Source: Mesorhizobium sp. L2C084A000 (GTDB lineage Bacteria > Pseudomonadota > Alphaproteobacteria > Rhizobiales > Rhizobiaceae). Taken from it: 44,471 bases of DNA. Below, in pieces: positions 8,397-15,641 of this stretch; position 1 is the stretch's first letter; the number at the start of each line of letters is the position of its first letter. Under the pieces are notes generated by a model. The model was not told where the DNA came from. It did no database searches and saw only the letters and a program-made list of their open reading frames with translations. A program made the translations under genes and the position numbers. The stretch lies in the NCBI RefSeq assembly GCF_000502875.1, contig NZ_AYWX01000025.1, positions 284 to 44,754 of the forward strand, given 5' to 3'.

Positions 8397-8427
8397 GCGT
8401 CGGCGGCCGGTCACCGGCCGCCGACGC
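8397..8427. terminator. Strong GC hairpin after the binding-protein gene
   Basis: A 14-bp perfect stem (GCGTCGGCGGCCGG) with loop TCA, directly after the stop at 8389 and before the LysR start at 8447. It lacks a T-run, so it may stabilise the 3' end rather than terminate on its own. Confidence 0.45.
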
Positions 8428-8446
8428 CATCCGGAAACGTCGGACG

Positions 8447-9328
8447 ATGGCCGTAAATCCGCCGCGACCTCGAATGCCGCCTCTCAACACCTTGCGCGCC
8501 TTTGAAGCTGCCGCTCGCCAGGAGAGCTTTGCCAAGGCCGCCGATGAACTTGGCGTTACCCCGGCGGCCGTATCGTATCAGGTCAAGGCGCTGGAGGCGT
8601 GGCTGGGCTCGTCGCTGTTCGTGCGCCATGCCCAGGGGCTGCATCTGACCGAGGCTGGGCGCGCGGCGCTGCCGGCCTTCTCCACGGCGTTCGACTCCAT
8701 GGGCCTTGCCGTCCAGGAACTGCGCATCTGGGCGCCAAGGCCGCAGGTGAGCATTGCCGCGCTGCCGTCGATTGCCCAGCTGTGGCTGGCTCCGTGTCTG
8801 CCGGCGCTTCGCGCTGCGCTTCCCGCCCTTCGCCCGTCCATCCATGCGCTGGAGGAGCCGCCGGATTTCAGGCGTGAACCCTTTGACCTCGCAATCTTCT
8901 TGACCAGGCACGCACCAGGGGGCAGCCGCGCGTTCAAGCTCTGCGACGACGTGATCTTTCCGGTCTGCGCGCCGGCGCTCGCCAGGCAGCTGAAAACGCC
9001 GGCTGATCTGTCATCGCAGCTTCTGCTTTGGGACACGACCTGGACCGGCGACTGGAGCCTGTGGTTCGAGGCTGCCGGGCTGAAAGGTCCGTCGATCGAG
9101 TCCGGTTCCGAATTCTCGCTCTACAGCATGGCGCTGCAGGCGGCCGTCGACGGCGCCGGCGTTCTGATGGGGCATGAGGCTCTGGTCGCGCGCGCTATCG
9201 CCGCCGGTTCGCTCGTGGCGCCGTTCCCGCAGCGCGTTCCGACCGGCCTCAGCCTCTCTATCCTGGCGCCGGACCGCCCGCCCGCCCAGGCAGCGCAGAT
9301 GATCGAGTGGCTGCTTGCACAGGGCTGA
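8447..9328 (+). CDS. LysR-family transcriptional regulator (GcvA-like)
   Basis: A 293-residue regulator. The winged helix-turn-helix is at about residues 11-68: PLNTLRAFEAAARQESFAKA, ADELGVTPAAVSYQVKALE, then LFVRHAQGLHLTEAGRAALP. This arrangement, with the VSYQVKALE recognition helix, resembles the GcvA/AmpR branch. The effector domain follows (VSIAALPSIAQLWLAPCLPA). It lies 57 bases after the binding-protein gene on the same strand, so it may be co-transcribed and regulate the SHMT-like gene through the T-N11-A box at 5795-5815. GcvA homologues control glycine metabolism, which fits an SHMT-like target, but this link is inference. Confidence 0.9.
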   Translation: MAVNPPRPRMPPLNTLRAFEAAARQESFAKAADELGVTPAAVSYQVKALEAWLGSSLFVRHAQGLHLTEAGRAALPAFSTAFDSMGLAVQELRIWAPRPQVSIAALPSIAQLWLAPCLPALRAALPALRPSIHALEEPPDFRREPFDLAIFLTRHAPGGSRAFKLCDDVIFPVCAPALARQLKTPADLSSQLLLWDTTWTGDWSLWFEAAGLKGPSIESGSEFSLYSMALQAAVDGAGVLMGHEALVARAIAAGSLVAPFPQRVPTGLSLSILAPDRPPAQAAQMIEWLLAQG

Positions 9329-9353
9329 GCGATCCGGGACTGACGCTTGGAAC

Positions 9354-9387
9354 AACCGGCGGCAAAGCGATCGCTTCGCCGCCGGTT
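9354..9387. terminator. Palindromic hairpin between convergent LysR and cupredoxin genes
   Basis: AACCGGCGGC at 9354-9363 pairs with GCCGCCGGTT at 9378-9387 around the inner palindrome AAGCGATCGCTT. It sits between two convergent stops (9328 and 9396), where a bidirectional terminator is expected. No long T-run is present. Confidence 0.5.
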
Positions 9388-9395
9388 CCAAACCA

Positions 9396-9704
9396 TCATG
9401 GCGTCACGTCGAGACGGCCTTTCATGTTGGGGTGAAAGCGGCAGAAATAGTCGACCGGTCCCGCGGCCTTCAATGTCAGGCTTGCGGATTTCTTCGGCGG
9501 GATCATCACTTCCCAGCCGCCTTTCACGGTGGCCGTGTGGGCGAACACATCCTTGTTCACCCACTCGATCGTGTCGCCGACCTTGGCCTCGACGGTGGCT
9601 GGCGAGAACACCAGCCTGTCGATGATGACCTGGATGGTTTCTGCTCGCGCCGGAACGGTACCGACGGCCAGCGCCAACGCAATCCACAGATGGCGTTTCG
9701 GCAT
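9396..9704 (-). CDS. Periplasmic cupredoxin (amicyanin/plastocyanin-like blue copper protein)
   Basis: A 102-residue electron-transfer or copper-binding protein. The signal peptide is MPKRHLWIALALAVGTVPARA, leaving a mature domain of about 80 residues. The type-1 copper ligands are all visible: H56 in FAHTATV, then C88, H91 and M94 in YFCRFHPNM. The spacing C-x2-H-x2-M is that of small amicyanin-like domains. The gene starts 11 bases after the DUF4142 stop and should be in the same transcript, under the ECF-type promoter at 10301-10328. The redox partner is unknown; no methylamine dehydrogenase genes are present. Confidence 0.9.
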   Translation of the reverse strand: MPKRHLWIALALAVGTVPARAETIQVIIDRLVFSPATVEAKVGDTIEWVNKDVFAHTATVKGGWEVMIPPKKSASLTLKAAGPVDYFCRFHPNMKGRLDVTP

Positions 9705-9715
9705 GCTCCGGGCCC

Positions 9716-10240
9716 TTACTTGAGCATGCCGGCGACGTGCTCGGCGTGCTGCTCATGGCCCTGGAAAATCTTCAGGCCGGTTTCCAGCAGGCTCTTCAGT
9801 TCGGCATTCTGCGCCGACGGGATCAAAAGGGTTTCGAGCGCGCCGTTGACCTGCTTGTGGTAGGCGACCTCATTGTCGACATAGGCCTTGTCGAAGGCAG
9901 CGCCGTCGAGTTTGGCAAGCTTGGCCCGCTCCTCCGCCGCAGCTTTGGTCAGCGCCTGGCTGGTGGCGTTGTCTTCCGGCGTGACCTTGAGCTTCTTCAC
10001 CAGGTCGAGCGCCTGAACATTTACAGCCTCGTGATCCCGGACCATGTCCTTGGCGAAATCGACAACCTCCTTGTTCTTCGATTTCTCGATCGCCAGCTTG
10101 GCCGCTTCGACGTCGATGACCCCGGCCGTGTAGGCGATGTGGGCGATCTGCGGATCGGTTGGCTTGTCGGCGGCTTGTGCGAATGGGGCAGTGCCAAGCA
10201 GCAACAGGGCGGCGAGCGCGGCAGTGTGTCGGATAGACAT
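9716..10240 (-). CDS. Exported DUF4142 (ferritin-like helical) protein
   Basis: A 174-residue protein with a signal peptide (RHTAALAALLLLGTAPFAQA) and a mature part that is almost entirely helical. DPQIAHIAYTAGVIDVEAAKLA and FAKDMVRDHEAVNVQALDLV are typical of DUF4142, which is predicted to form a ferritin-like four-helix bundle in the periplasm. Histidines such as those in RDHEAVN, YHKQVN and GHEQHAEHVAGML are placed where metal ligands could be, but function is not established for the family. It is followed by the cupredoxin gene and preceded, after an ECF-type promoter, by the ECF sigma gene; the trio looks like one envelope-stress regulon. Confidence 0.88.
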   Translation of the reverse strand: MSIRHTAALAALLLLGTAPFAQAADKPTDPQIAHIAYTAGVIDVEAAKLAIEKSKNKEVVDFAKDMVRDHEAVNVQALDLVKKLKVTPEDNATSQALTKAAAEERAKLAKLDGAAFDKAYVDNEVAYHKQVNGALETLLIPSAQNAELKSLLETGLKIFQGHEQHAEHVAGMLK

Positions 10241-10300
10241 GGCATCTCCTTCGTCCGGACGCTGAAATCGCGCCGGACTGTGTTTTTCGGTTGACGTTCA

Positions 10301-10328
10301 TTGGATGCTGGTCAGCGGCAAACGTTCC
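10301..10328 (-). promoter_or_regulatory. ECF-type promoter of the DUF4142-cupredoxin operon
   Basis: On the minus strand: GGAAC (10328-10324), 17 bases, then ATCCAA (10306-10301). It matches the promoter ahead of the sigma gene at 11080-11107 in both boxes and in the AGC just before the -10 box. It lies about 60 bases before the DUF4142 start. Confidence 0.6.
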
Positions 10329-10357
10329 CGCTGAAATGAACTGAAATCCGGTGAGGG

Positions 10358-11032
10358 TCAGCTTTCCAGCCCGAGCCGCCGCATCACGGCGCTGGTCAGT
10401 CGTTCGCAACGCCGGCCCGCGAAGGGGAAGGCATCGAGCAGCACCGGTCCGATCTGGTCGTCCAGCGCCTTGCGCACGAGGGCGCGCGCGCGGTGCAGCC
10501 TCGTCTTGACGGTTTGCGGCCGCACGCCGAGGAGATCGGCGGTCTCCTCGATGCTCAGCCCCTCGATCACCCGCGCCACGAACACCGTCCGGTAGACGTC
10601 GGGAAGGCTGTCGGTGGCCTGTTCGACCAGTTGGAGGATCTGCCTTTGCGCCATCGTCCGTTCCGGATCGTCGCTGGGGTTGAGAGGGAACCGGATGATC
10701 TCGGCTTGCGGATTTTCCGGCAGTGCCACCGTTCTGCGCCTGTTGCGCAGGCGGCCAAGCGCCTCGTTGATGACGATGCGCGAGAGCCATGTGGCGAGCG
10801 AGGAGTCGCCGCGAAACGCATCGAGATGGGCGAAAGCCTTGACGTAGGCCTCCTGCACGATGTCCTCGGCCTCGCTGTCATTGCGCACGACGCCGCGCGC
10901 GATCCGGTAGAGCCGCTGATTGTGTGTCTTGATGATGGTGCGGAAGGCATCGCCGTCGCGCGCCAAGGCGCGGCGCACAAGCTGCATCTCGCCTGGCACA
11001 GCGGAAGGCACGGCCGTCAAGACAGCAGGCAT
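10358..11032 (-). CDS. ECF RNA polymerase sigma factor (RpoE-like)
   Basis: A 224-residue ECF sigma factor. Region 2 is at about 15-95: LVRRALARDGDAFRTIIKTH, EDIVQEAYVKAFAHLDAF and SSLATWLSRIVINEALGRLR. Region 4 is at about 125-185 with DVYRTVFVARVIEGLSIEET and LLGVRPQTVKTRLHRARALV. ATG 11032 has GAGG upstream; a TTG at 11047 in the same frame is possible. The C-terminus extends about 35 residues beyond region 4. No anti-sigma gene is adjacent on either side, so how activity is controlled cannot be read here. A promoter at 11080-11107 nearly identical to that of the downstream DUF4142 gene suggests autoregulation and a shared regulon. Confidence 0.92.
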   Translation of the reverse strand: MPAVLTAVPSAVPGEMQLVRRALARDGDAFRTIIKTHNQRLYRIARGVVRNDSEAEDIVQEAYVKAFAHLDAFRGDSSLATWLSRIVINEALGRLRNRRRTVALPENPQAEIIRFPLNPSDDPERTMAQRQILQLVEQATDSLPDVYRTVFVARVIEGLSIEETADLLGVRPQTVKTRLHRARALVRKALDDQIGPVLLDAFPFAGRRCERLTSAVMRRLGLES

Positions 11033-11079
11033 GGCCAGTTTCCTCAACCCAATCTCCGGACCGGACCTCGATTGAGAGA

Positions 11080-11107
11080 TTGGACGCTGTCGCCGGCAAA
11101 AGGTTCC
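11080..11107 (-). promoter_or_regulatory. ECF-type promoter of the sigma gene (autoregulation)
   Basis: On the minus strand: GGAAC (11107-11103), 17 bases, then GTCCAA (11085-11080), about 48 bases before ATG 11032. Both boxes and the AGC preceding the -10 are shared with the DUF4142 promoter. Confidence 0.6.
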
Positions 11108-11162
11108 CGAAGACTTTTCGCGGGGCCTGGCGGCGGTACCCTACCGCGCGAGTGAAGGCTTG

Positions 11163-12224
11163 TCAGGCAGCCTGCAGGCGCGCCGTGGCCGCCAACAGAT
11201 CGGTCTGGGTGATCAGCCCGAGAATCCGTTTGTCGTCGTCGACGATGATGACCGCATGGCTGCGGCCGTCGGTGAGCACCGGCAGCAGACCCATGGCGGC
11301 AAAACCTGCGGCGGCTGTTGCCGCGGGTGATATGACGGATCCGACTGTCCCGGAGGCCTGGGTGAGTTCGCGCAACCCCACGGTGCCTGCCAGCCTGGCT
11401 TCCGCATTGACGACCGGCAGGGTCCGGATGTTGTGGTCAAGCAGCAATTGGCGCGCTGCCTCGGTGGAGGTGTGAGTATCGACCGAGATCACATCGCGCG
11501 ACATGATGTCCTCGCACAGAAGCGTCTTGTGCGCGCGCACCATCGCCTGCAATTCGACCTGCCGCAGCAGCCGGTCGAGATCGTTGCGATCGATATCGAA
11601 CGTCTCGTCAAGTGCGCCAAGCGCGGCATCGATGTCTTCGGACCGGAAGCCCACGCGCAGCTGCGCCGGCGGGTCGCCGGTGCCGTGGCTGTTCGCCGGC
11701 GCTGCAACCGGTACATGCGGATAATTGCGCCGGGCCAGCCTGTGGAAGCCGTAGCCGAGCGCCACCAGCAGGATCGAGTTCAGCGCCACCGGCACGAATG
11801 GAAACAGGAAGCCGGCGCTGATGACGGCAGGCCCTCCCAGCACCGCGGTCAGCGCGGCCGCTCCGCCCGGCGGATGCAGGCAGCGCGTGAACGACATGGC
11901 GGCGATGGCCAGTGCCACCGCGATGCCGCTGGCAAGCGCGGTTTCGTGGATGAAATGCGCCACGATCACGCCGACGAGTGCCGATATCGTGTTGCCGCCG
12001 ATGATCGACCATGGCTGTGCCAGCGGACTGGCGGGCACGGCGAACAGGAGCACCGCCGACGCCCCCATCGGCGCCACCAGCAGCGGAACGTGCGGGCCGT
12101 TGCCGAGCACAAGGCTGGCGATCACACCGGTGAGTGCAATGCCGATCGTCGCGCCGATACAGGCGACGAGACGCTCGCGCAGCGTCGCGCCGGCAAGAAT
12201 GGGAACAAAAAGGCGGAAAGCCAT
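11163..12224 (-). CDS. HPP-family membrane protein with C-terminal CBS pair
   Basis: A 353-residue protein. The first half is an HPP domain with four hydrophobic segments, including MGASAVLLFAVPASPLAQPW and the name-giving CLHPPGGAAALTAVLGG. The second half, after a linker of about 60 residues, carries two CBS motifs: DIMSRDVISVDTHTSTEAAR with TLPVVNAEARLAGTVGLREL, and AMGLLPVLTDGRSHAVIIVD with DKRILGLITQTDLLAAT. CBS pairs usually sense adenine nucleotides. A plant HPP protein has been described as a nitrite transporter; whether that holds here is unknown. ATG 12224 is the start that leaves the first membrane segment complete; the frame runs back to 12413 without a better site. It stands alone between the ECF operon and a repeat. 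Confidence 0.88.
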   Translation of the reverse strand: MAFRLFVPILAGATLRERLVACIGATIGIALTGVIASLVLGNGPHVPLLVAPMGASAVLLFAVPASPLAQPWSIIGGNTISALVGVIVAHFIHETALASGIAVALAIAAMSFTRCLHPPGGAAALTAVLGGPAVISAGFLFPFVPVALNSILLVALGYGFHRLARRNYPHVPVAAPANSHGTGDPPAQLRVGFRSEDIDAALGALDETFDIDRNDLDRLLRQVELQAMVRAHKTLLCEDIMSRDVISVDTHTSTEAARQLLLDHNIRTLPVVNAEARLAGTVGLRELTQASGTVGSVISPAATAAAGFAAMGLLPVLTDGRSHAVIIVDDDKRILGLITQTDLLAATARLQAA

Positions 12225-12359
12225 GGGGTCGAAAACTCTGCCGGTATTCCAGGGGAAGTCCAAAATGTGCTGATTGCACCGCAATGACGTGGCATCGCTG
12301 AATTTGAAAGCCAAACTGATCCGCGAAATCGCAATTTTAGGGAATAGAATTCCGCTAGT

Positions 12360-12460
12360 GCATGTCGCCCAAATGTGACCTCGGTTTTGGGAGAACGACA
12401 TGCGCAAAAACAAAACCTGAAGCGGGTCGCCTGAAAATCTTCAGGCGCGACACGCTTTAG
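12360..12460. repeat. Rhizobial-type imperfect palindromic repeat (two stems)
   Basis: First stem: GCATGTCG at 12360-12367 with CGACATGC at 12396-12403, enclosing CCCAAA and TTTTGGG. Second stem: GAAGCG at 12419 with CGCTTT near 12453, enclosing CGCCTGAA and TTCAGGCG. The second stem overlaps the stop of the MetC-like gene and could end its transcript. Related copies are at 22979-23080 and, in part, 28255-28298. Confidence 0.7.
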
Positions 12461-13635
12461 GCCGCCGCTGCGGCGGTCAGGCCGCGCGAAATATCGGCCT
12501 TCAGGTCGTCGACATCCTCGAGGCCGATCTGCAGGCGGATCAACGGACCCTCATAGGGGGCTTTTGCAACAACGCGGTCGCCGAGCCAGACCGGCACGGC
12601 AAGGCTCTCATAGCCGCCCCAGGAATAACCGAGGCCGAAGATCCGCAGCGCGTCGAGGAAGGCGTGCTGCTGCTTCTGGCCGCCACCGGCAAGAACGATG
12701 GAAAAGATGCCGCTCGAGCCGGAAAAGTCGCGCTTCCACAGAGCGTGATCCGGATGGCTGGGCAGGGCCGGGTGGAGCACGCGCGCCACGCCCTTCTGGC
12801 CCTCGAGCCAGGAGGCGATCGCAAGCGTACTGCGCTGATGGTGTTCGAGGCGCACGCCCATGCTGCGCAGGCCACGCAGCACCTGGTAGACGTCGTCGGG
12901 CCCGGCGCAACAGCCAAGCGTGCAGAAGCTTTCGTAGAGGTGCGTCCAGCAACTCTCATTGGCCGACACCGTGCCAAGCAGCACGTCGGAATGGCCGGCC
13001 GGGTATTTGGTCGCCGCATGGATAGATATGTCGACACCGTGGTCGAGCGGGCGGAAATAGAGTGGCGTCGCCCAGGTGTTGTCCATCATGACGATGGCGC
13101 CCGCGGCGTGCGCCGCCTTGACGATGGCCGGGATGTCCTGCACCTCGAACGTGTTGGAGGCCGGCGATTCCGTGAACACCACCTTGGTGTTGGGCTTGAT
13201 CAACGCCGCGATGCCGGCGCCGACATCGGGGGCGTAATACTCGACCTCGACGCCCAGCCGCTTCAGCATCGTGTCGGCGAAATTGCGCGTCGGATGATAG
13301 ACGGTATCGACGATCAGCAGATGGTCGCCGGCCGAGACGAAGGCGAGCAGCGGCACCGTCACCGCCGCAAGGCCCGACGGCACCAGGATCGTGCCTGCCG
13401 AGCCTTCCAGCGCGTCTATGGCATGGGCAAGCGCATCGGTCGTCGGTGTGCCGCGCGTGCCGTAAGTGTATTTCTGGGTTCGCGCCGCCATCGAAGCCGC
13501 GTCGCGGAAAAGCACGGTCGAAGCATGCACCACCGGCGGATTGACGAAGCCGAAATAGTCGTGCGGATTGTTGCCCGAATGGGCAAGCCGCGTGTTGATG
13601 CCCATCCCGCCGTGCTCGCTGCCGTCTTTCGCCAT
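12457..13635 (-). CDS. metC: Cystathionine beta-lyase (MetC-type PLP enzyme)
   Basis: Converts cystathionine to homocysteine, pyruvate and ammonia in methionine synthesis. The 392-residue protein belongs to the Cys/Met-metabolism PLP family: YTYGTRGTPTTDALAHAIDALEG at 56-78, the PLP-ring Tyr in TVYHPTRNF, DNTWATPLYF at 185-194 and the Schiff-base lysine K210 in SIHAATKYPAGHSD. Length and the YGTRGTPT segment favour beta-lyase over gamma-synthase, though these are hard to separate by sequence. ATG 13635 follows AAGGCGA; the frame runs back to 13746. A leader with its own promoter and terminator hairpin precedes it (13679-13859). The 3' end runs into a palindromic repeat. Confidence 0.88.
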   Translation of the reverse strand: MAKDGSEHGGMGINTRLAHSGNNPHDYFGFVNPPVVHASTVLFRDAASMAARTQKYTYGTRGTPTTDALAHAIDALEGSAGTILVPSGLAAVTVPLLAFVSAGDHLLIVDTVYHPTRNFADTMLKRLGVEVEYYAPDVGAGIAALIKPNTKVVFTESPASNTFEVQDIPAIVKAAHAAGAIVMMDNTWATPLYFRPLDHGVDISIHAATKYPAGHSDVLLGTVSANESCWTHLYESFCTLGCCAGPDDVYQVLRGLRSMGVRLEHHQRSTLAIASWLEGQKGVARVLHPALPSHPDHALWKRDFSGSSGIFSIVLAGGGQKQQHAFLDALRIFGLGYSWGGYESLAVPVWLGDRVVAKAPYEGPLIRLQIGLEDVDDLKADISRGLTAAAAA

Positions 13636-13678
13636 TCTGCGTCGCCTTGTTTGATAAGCCGCTAGCCATAGTGCGGCG

Positions 13679-13822
13679 CTATGGACCGTGCAACAGCCAC
13701 CGCCCGCCAGGAGGCGGACTTCGAATATGCCAATTCGTCGCGGCAAAAACAGCGATGCGGGGACGGAGTATTAAACGAAAAACCCGCCTGTGCGGCGGGT
13801 TATCGGCGCAAATCAGCACCAT
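13679..13822 (-). CDS. Possible leaderless upstream ORF (47 codons) in the metC leader
   Basis: The predicted transcription start from the promoter at 13830-13859 falls at or one base before an ATG at 13822. The frame begins MVLICADNPPHRRVFRL and stays open for 47 codons, running through the terminator hairpin to a TAG 43 bases before the metC start. The first codons include Cys at position 5, before the hairpin. If translated, ribosome position could decide whether the hairpin forms. It has no ribosome site and would need leaderless initiation, which is known for the rhizobial trpL leader. I cannot tell whether the peptide is conserved. Confidence 0.3.
   Translation of the reverse strand: MVLICADNPPHRRVFRLILRPRIAVFAATNWHIRSPPPGGRWLLHGP
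13776..13801 (-). terminator. Intrinsic terminator inside the metC leader
   Basis: On the minus strand AACCCGCC, loop GCACA, GGCGGGTT followed by TTTCG (five Ts in all counting the stem end). It is in the sense direction of metC, about 140 bases before its start, so it should make most transcripts stop early unless antitermination occurs. Confidence 0.65.
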
Positions 13823-13829
13823 GGACGAA

Positions 13830-13859
13830 TATGTACCATAGCTGAGGGCAGGGAGTCAA
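13830..13859 (-). promoter_or_regulatory. Probable sigma-70-type promoter of the metC leader
   Basis: On the minus strand TTGACT (13859-13854), 18 bases, then TACATA (13835-13830). The -35 box is good, the -10 box weak. The seven bases after it lead to an ATG at 13822. Two direct copies of GGCACAAAA lie upstream at 13888-13896 and 13903-13911. Confidence 0.4.
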
Positions 13860-14150
13860 GAAAAAATTCCTATCAAGAAAAGCGACAGGCACAAAAGTTA
13901 CCGGCACAAAAAAGCTGCTGCCGCCGCCGAACTGGTTGTCGTCAGGTCTTTTGTTGACCTGCGTTCGGAGCCCTTGTCCCCGCCGATCGGTCTATTGTGG
14001 GCGGCGGCGAATGGTATATGATCGTCGGCTAATATTAATCGCCGGATTGCTTCGATCAGATGCTGCCGGATGGTTGCTGCCGGTTGACTTCTGGTCCTCC
14101 ACGATCCGGATCGCGCTCACGAAGCGTGAGCGCGGCAAGGGAGGAATGCC
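13860..14150. other. Intergenic region between metC leader and DUF1326 gene
   Basis: About 290 bases without a gene. It holds the GGCACAAAA direct repeat (13888-13911) and a short perfect hairpin CGCTCACG-AAG-CGTGAGCG at 14114-14132, just before the ribosome site GGGAGG of the DUF1326 gene. The hairpin could be an operator or a 5' UTR structure; it has no T-run. Confidence 0.4.
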
Positions 14151-14786
14151 ATGCCGGACGTCAAATGGGCCATGAAGGCGAGCGAATTCATCAACTGCAA
14201 CTGCGCCTATGGCTGCCCGTGCCAGTTCAACGCCATGCCGACATACGGATTCTGCCAGGCGGTCGCCGGCATGGAAATCGAGAGCGGCCATCACGGCGAC
14301 ACCAAGCTCGACGGGCTGCGGTTCGTCGGGATTTTCAGCTGGCCCGGCGCCATACACCAGGGCGGGGGTGAAGCCGCGGTGGTCATCGACGAGAGGGCGA
14401 CGGAAGCCCAACGTGGCGCGCTGCTTCGCATATTGGGCGGTCTGGACACCGAGCCAGGTGCAACGATATTTCAGGTCTTTTCGACCACGCTGGAGAAATT
14501 CCACGATCCGATCTTCGCGCCGATCGAATTCAAGATCGACGTCGACGCGCGAACCAGTCAGCTGCATGTCGAGGGTATAACCGACGGTCGCGGCGAGCCG
14601 ATCCGGAATCCGGTCACCGGCGCCGCGCACCAGGCGCGCATCGACTTGCCGCACGGCTTCGAATACGCGATCGCCGAGGTCGGGCGCGGCTGGACCAAGG
14701 CGACGGGCCCGATCAAGTTCGAGCTGGCCGATACGCACAGCCATTTCGCCAATCTGCATCTCACGCAGAGCGGCATCGTGCATTGA
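14151..14786 (+). CDS. DUF1326 domain protein
   Basis: A 211-residue soluble protein of the DUF1326 family, whose function is not established. Its hallmark is the cysteine cluster near the N-terminus, INCNCAYGCPCQFNAMPT at about 14-31, with further conserved elements GLRFVGIFSWPGAIHQGGG and VFSTTLEKFHDPIFAPIEF. The four closely spaced cysteines suggest metal or redox chemistry. ATG 14151 follows GGGAGGAATGCC. The next gene, a DUF2182 membrane protein, begins 9 bases after the stop. DUF1326 and DUF2182 genes are often neighbours, so they probably work together at the membrane. Confidence 0.9.
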   Translation: MPDVKWAMKASEFINCNCAYGCPCQFNAMPTYGFCQAVAGMEIESGHHGDTKLDGLRFVGIFSWPGAIHQGGGEAAVVIDERATEAQRGALLRILGGLDTEPGATIFQVFSTTLEKFHDPIFAPIEFKIDVDARTSQLHVEGITDGRGEPIRNPVTGAAHQARIDLPHGFEYAIAEVGRGWTKATGPIKFELADTHSHFANLHLTQSGIVH

Positions 14787-14795
14787 CCTGATCCA

Positions 14796-15641
14796 ATGGG
14801 CGATACGGCCCTCGAGGCGGTGCTGAGGCGCGATCGCGCGGTCGTGACGGCCGCGCTCGTCGTGATTGCCGTGCTCGCCTGGGCCTATGTGCTGTGGCTC
14901 GCCGCCACCATGGTCATGCCCGGCTCCCCTTTGCCGGATGGCGAAGGCGGCGACATGGCCGGCATGGATATGGGCGGCATGGATATGGGCGCCGCCATGG
15001 CGCCCGGCTTCCGGGCCTGGGCGATGGGCGATTTCGCTTTCACCTTCACGATGTGGGCAGTGATGATGGTTGGCATGATGACGCCTTCGGTCGCGCCGAT
15101 GTTGCTGCTCTATGCCGGTGTCGGGCGCAAGGCGCGGGCGGATGGCCGGCCCATCGCTTCGACGGGATGGTTTTTTGCCGGCTATCTCGCCGTCTGGGTC
15201 GTCTTCAGCCTCCTGGCGACGGGTGCGCAATGGCTTCTCGCCCGTCTAGCCTTGCTCGATCCCTCGATGGCGACCGTCAGCGCGATCCTCGGCGGCCTCG
15301 TCCTGATCGCCGCCGGTCTCTATCAATGGACGCCGATGAAGGGCGTCTGCCTGCGCCAATGTCAGGCACCGATCGCGTTCCTGGCCAGCCATGGCGGATT
15401 CCGTTCCGCTCCGCTCGGCGCGCTTCGGCTCGGCATGGATCACGGCGCTTATTGCCTGGGGTGTTGCTGGGCGCTGATGGCTCTGTTGTTCGTCGGTGGC
15501 GTCATGAACGTGCTGTGGATCGCCGGCATCGCCATCCTTGTTCTGTTGGAGAAGACGGTGCCGACCGGCCAGCTGATTCCGCGCGTTTTAGGCGCGTTGA
15601 TGGCCGCCATCGGGACCTGGATCGTCTTTCAAGCCTTTTGA
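14796..15641 (+). CDS. DUF2182 integral membrane protein, predicted metal-binding
   Basis: A 281-residue membrane protein with about seven hydrophobic segments. After the first span (about 16-40) is a methionine-rich loop DMAGMDMGGMDMGAAMAPG, probably facing the periplasm. Then come FTFTMWAVMMVGMMTPSVAPM, typical of DUF2182, and late motifs MKGVCLRQCQAPIAFL and LGMDHGAYCLGCCWALM with clustered Cys and His. Met-rich and Cys-rich elements of this kind commonly handle copper, so copper transport or delivery to an envelope enzyme is plausible but unproven. It is translationally close to the DUF1326 gene. Confidence 0.88.
   Translation: MGDTALEAVLRRDRAVVTAALVVIAVLAWAYVLWLAATMVMPGSPLPDGEGGDMAGMDMGGMDMGAAMAPGFRAWAMGDFAFTFTMWAVMMVGMMTPSVAPMLLLYAGVGRKARADGRPIASTGWFFAGYLAVWVVFSLLATGAQWLLARLALLDPSMATVSAILGGLVLIAAGLYQWTPMKGVCLRQCQAPIAFLASHGGFRSAPLGALRLGMDHGAYCLGCCWALMALLFVGGVMNVLWIAGIAILVLLEKTVPTGQLIPRVLGALMAAIGTWIVFQAF

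Noticed and set aside
13813..13839. Eight-codon frame MVHIRPWC in the metC leader
   Set aside because: Ends in Trp-Cys, which is tempting for attenuation, but its ATG lies upstream of the predicted transcription start and lacks a ribosome site.
13636..13860. SAM-II riboswitch before metC
   Set aside because: SAM-II elements often precede methionine genes in this group, but I could not place its conserved pseudoknot sequences here; the terminator and ATG-start leader fit better.
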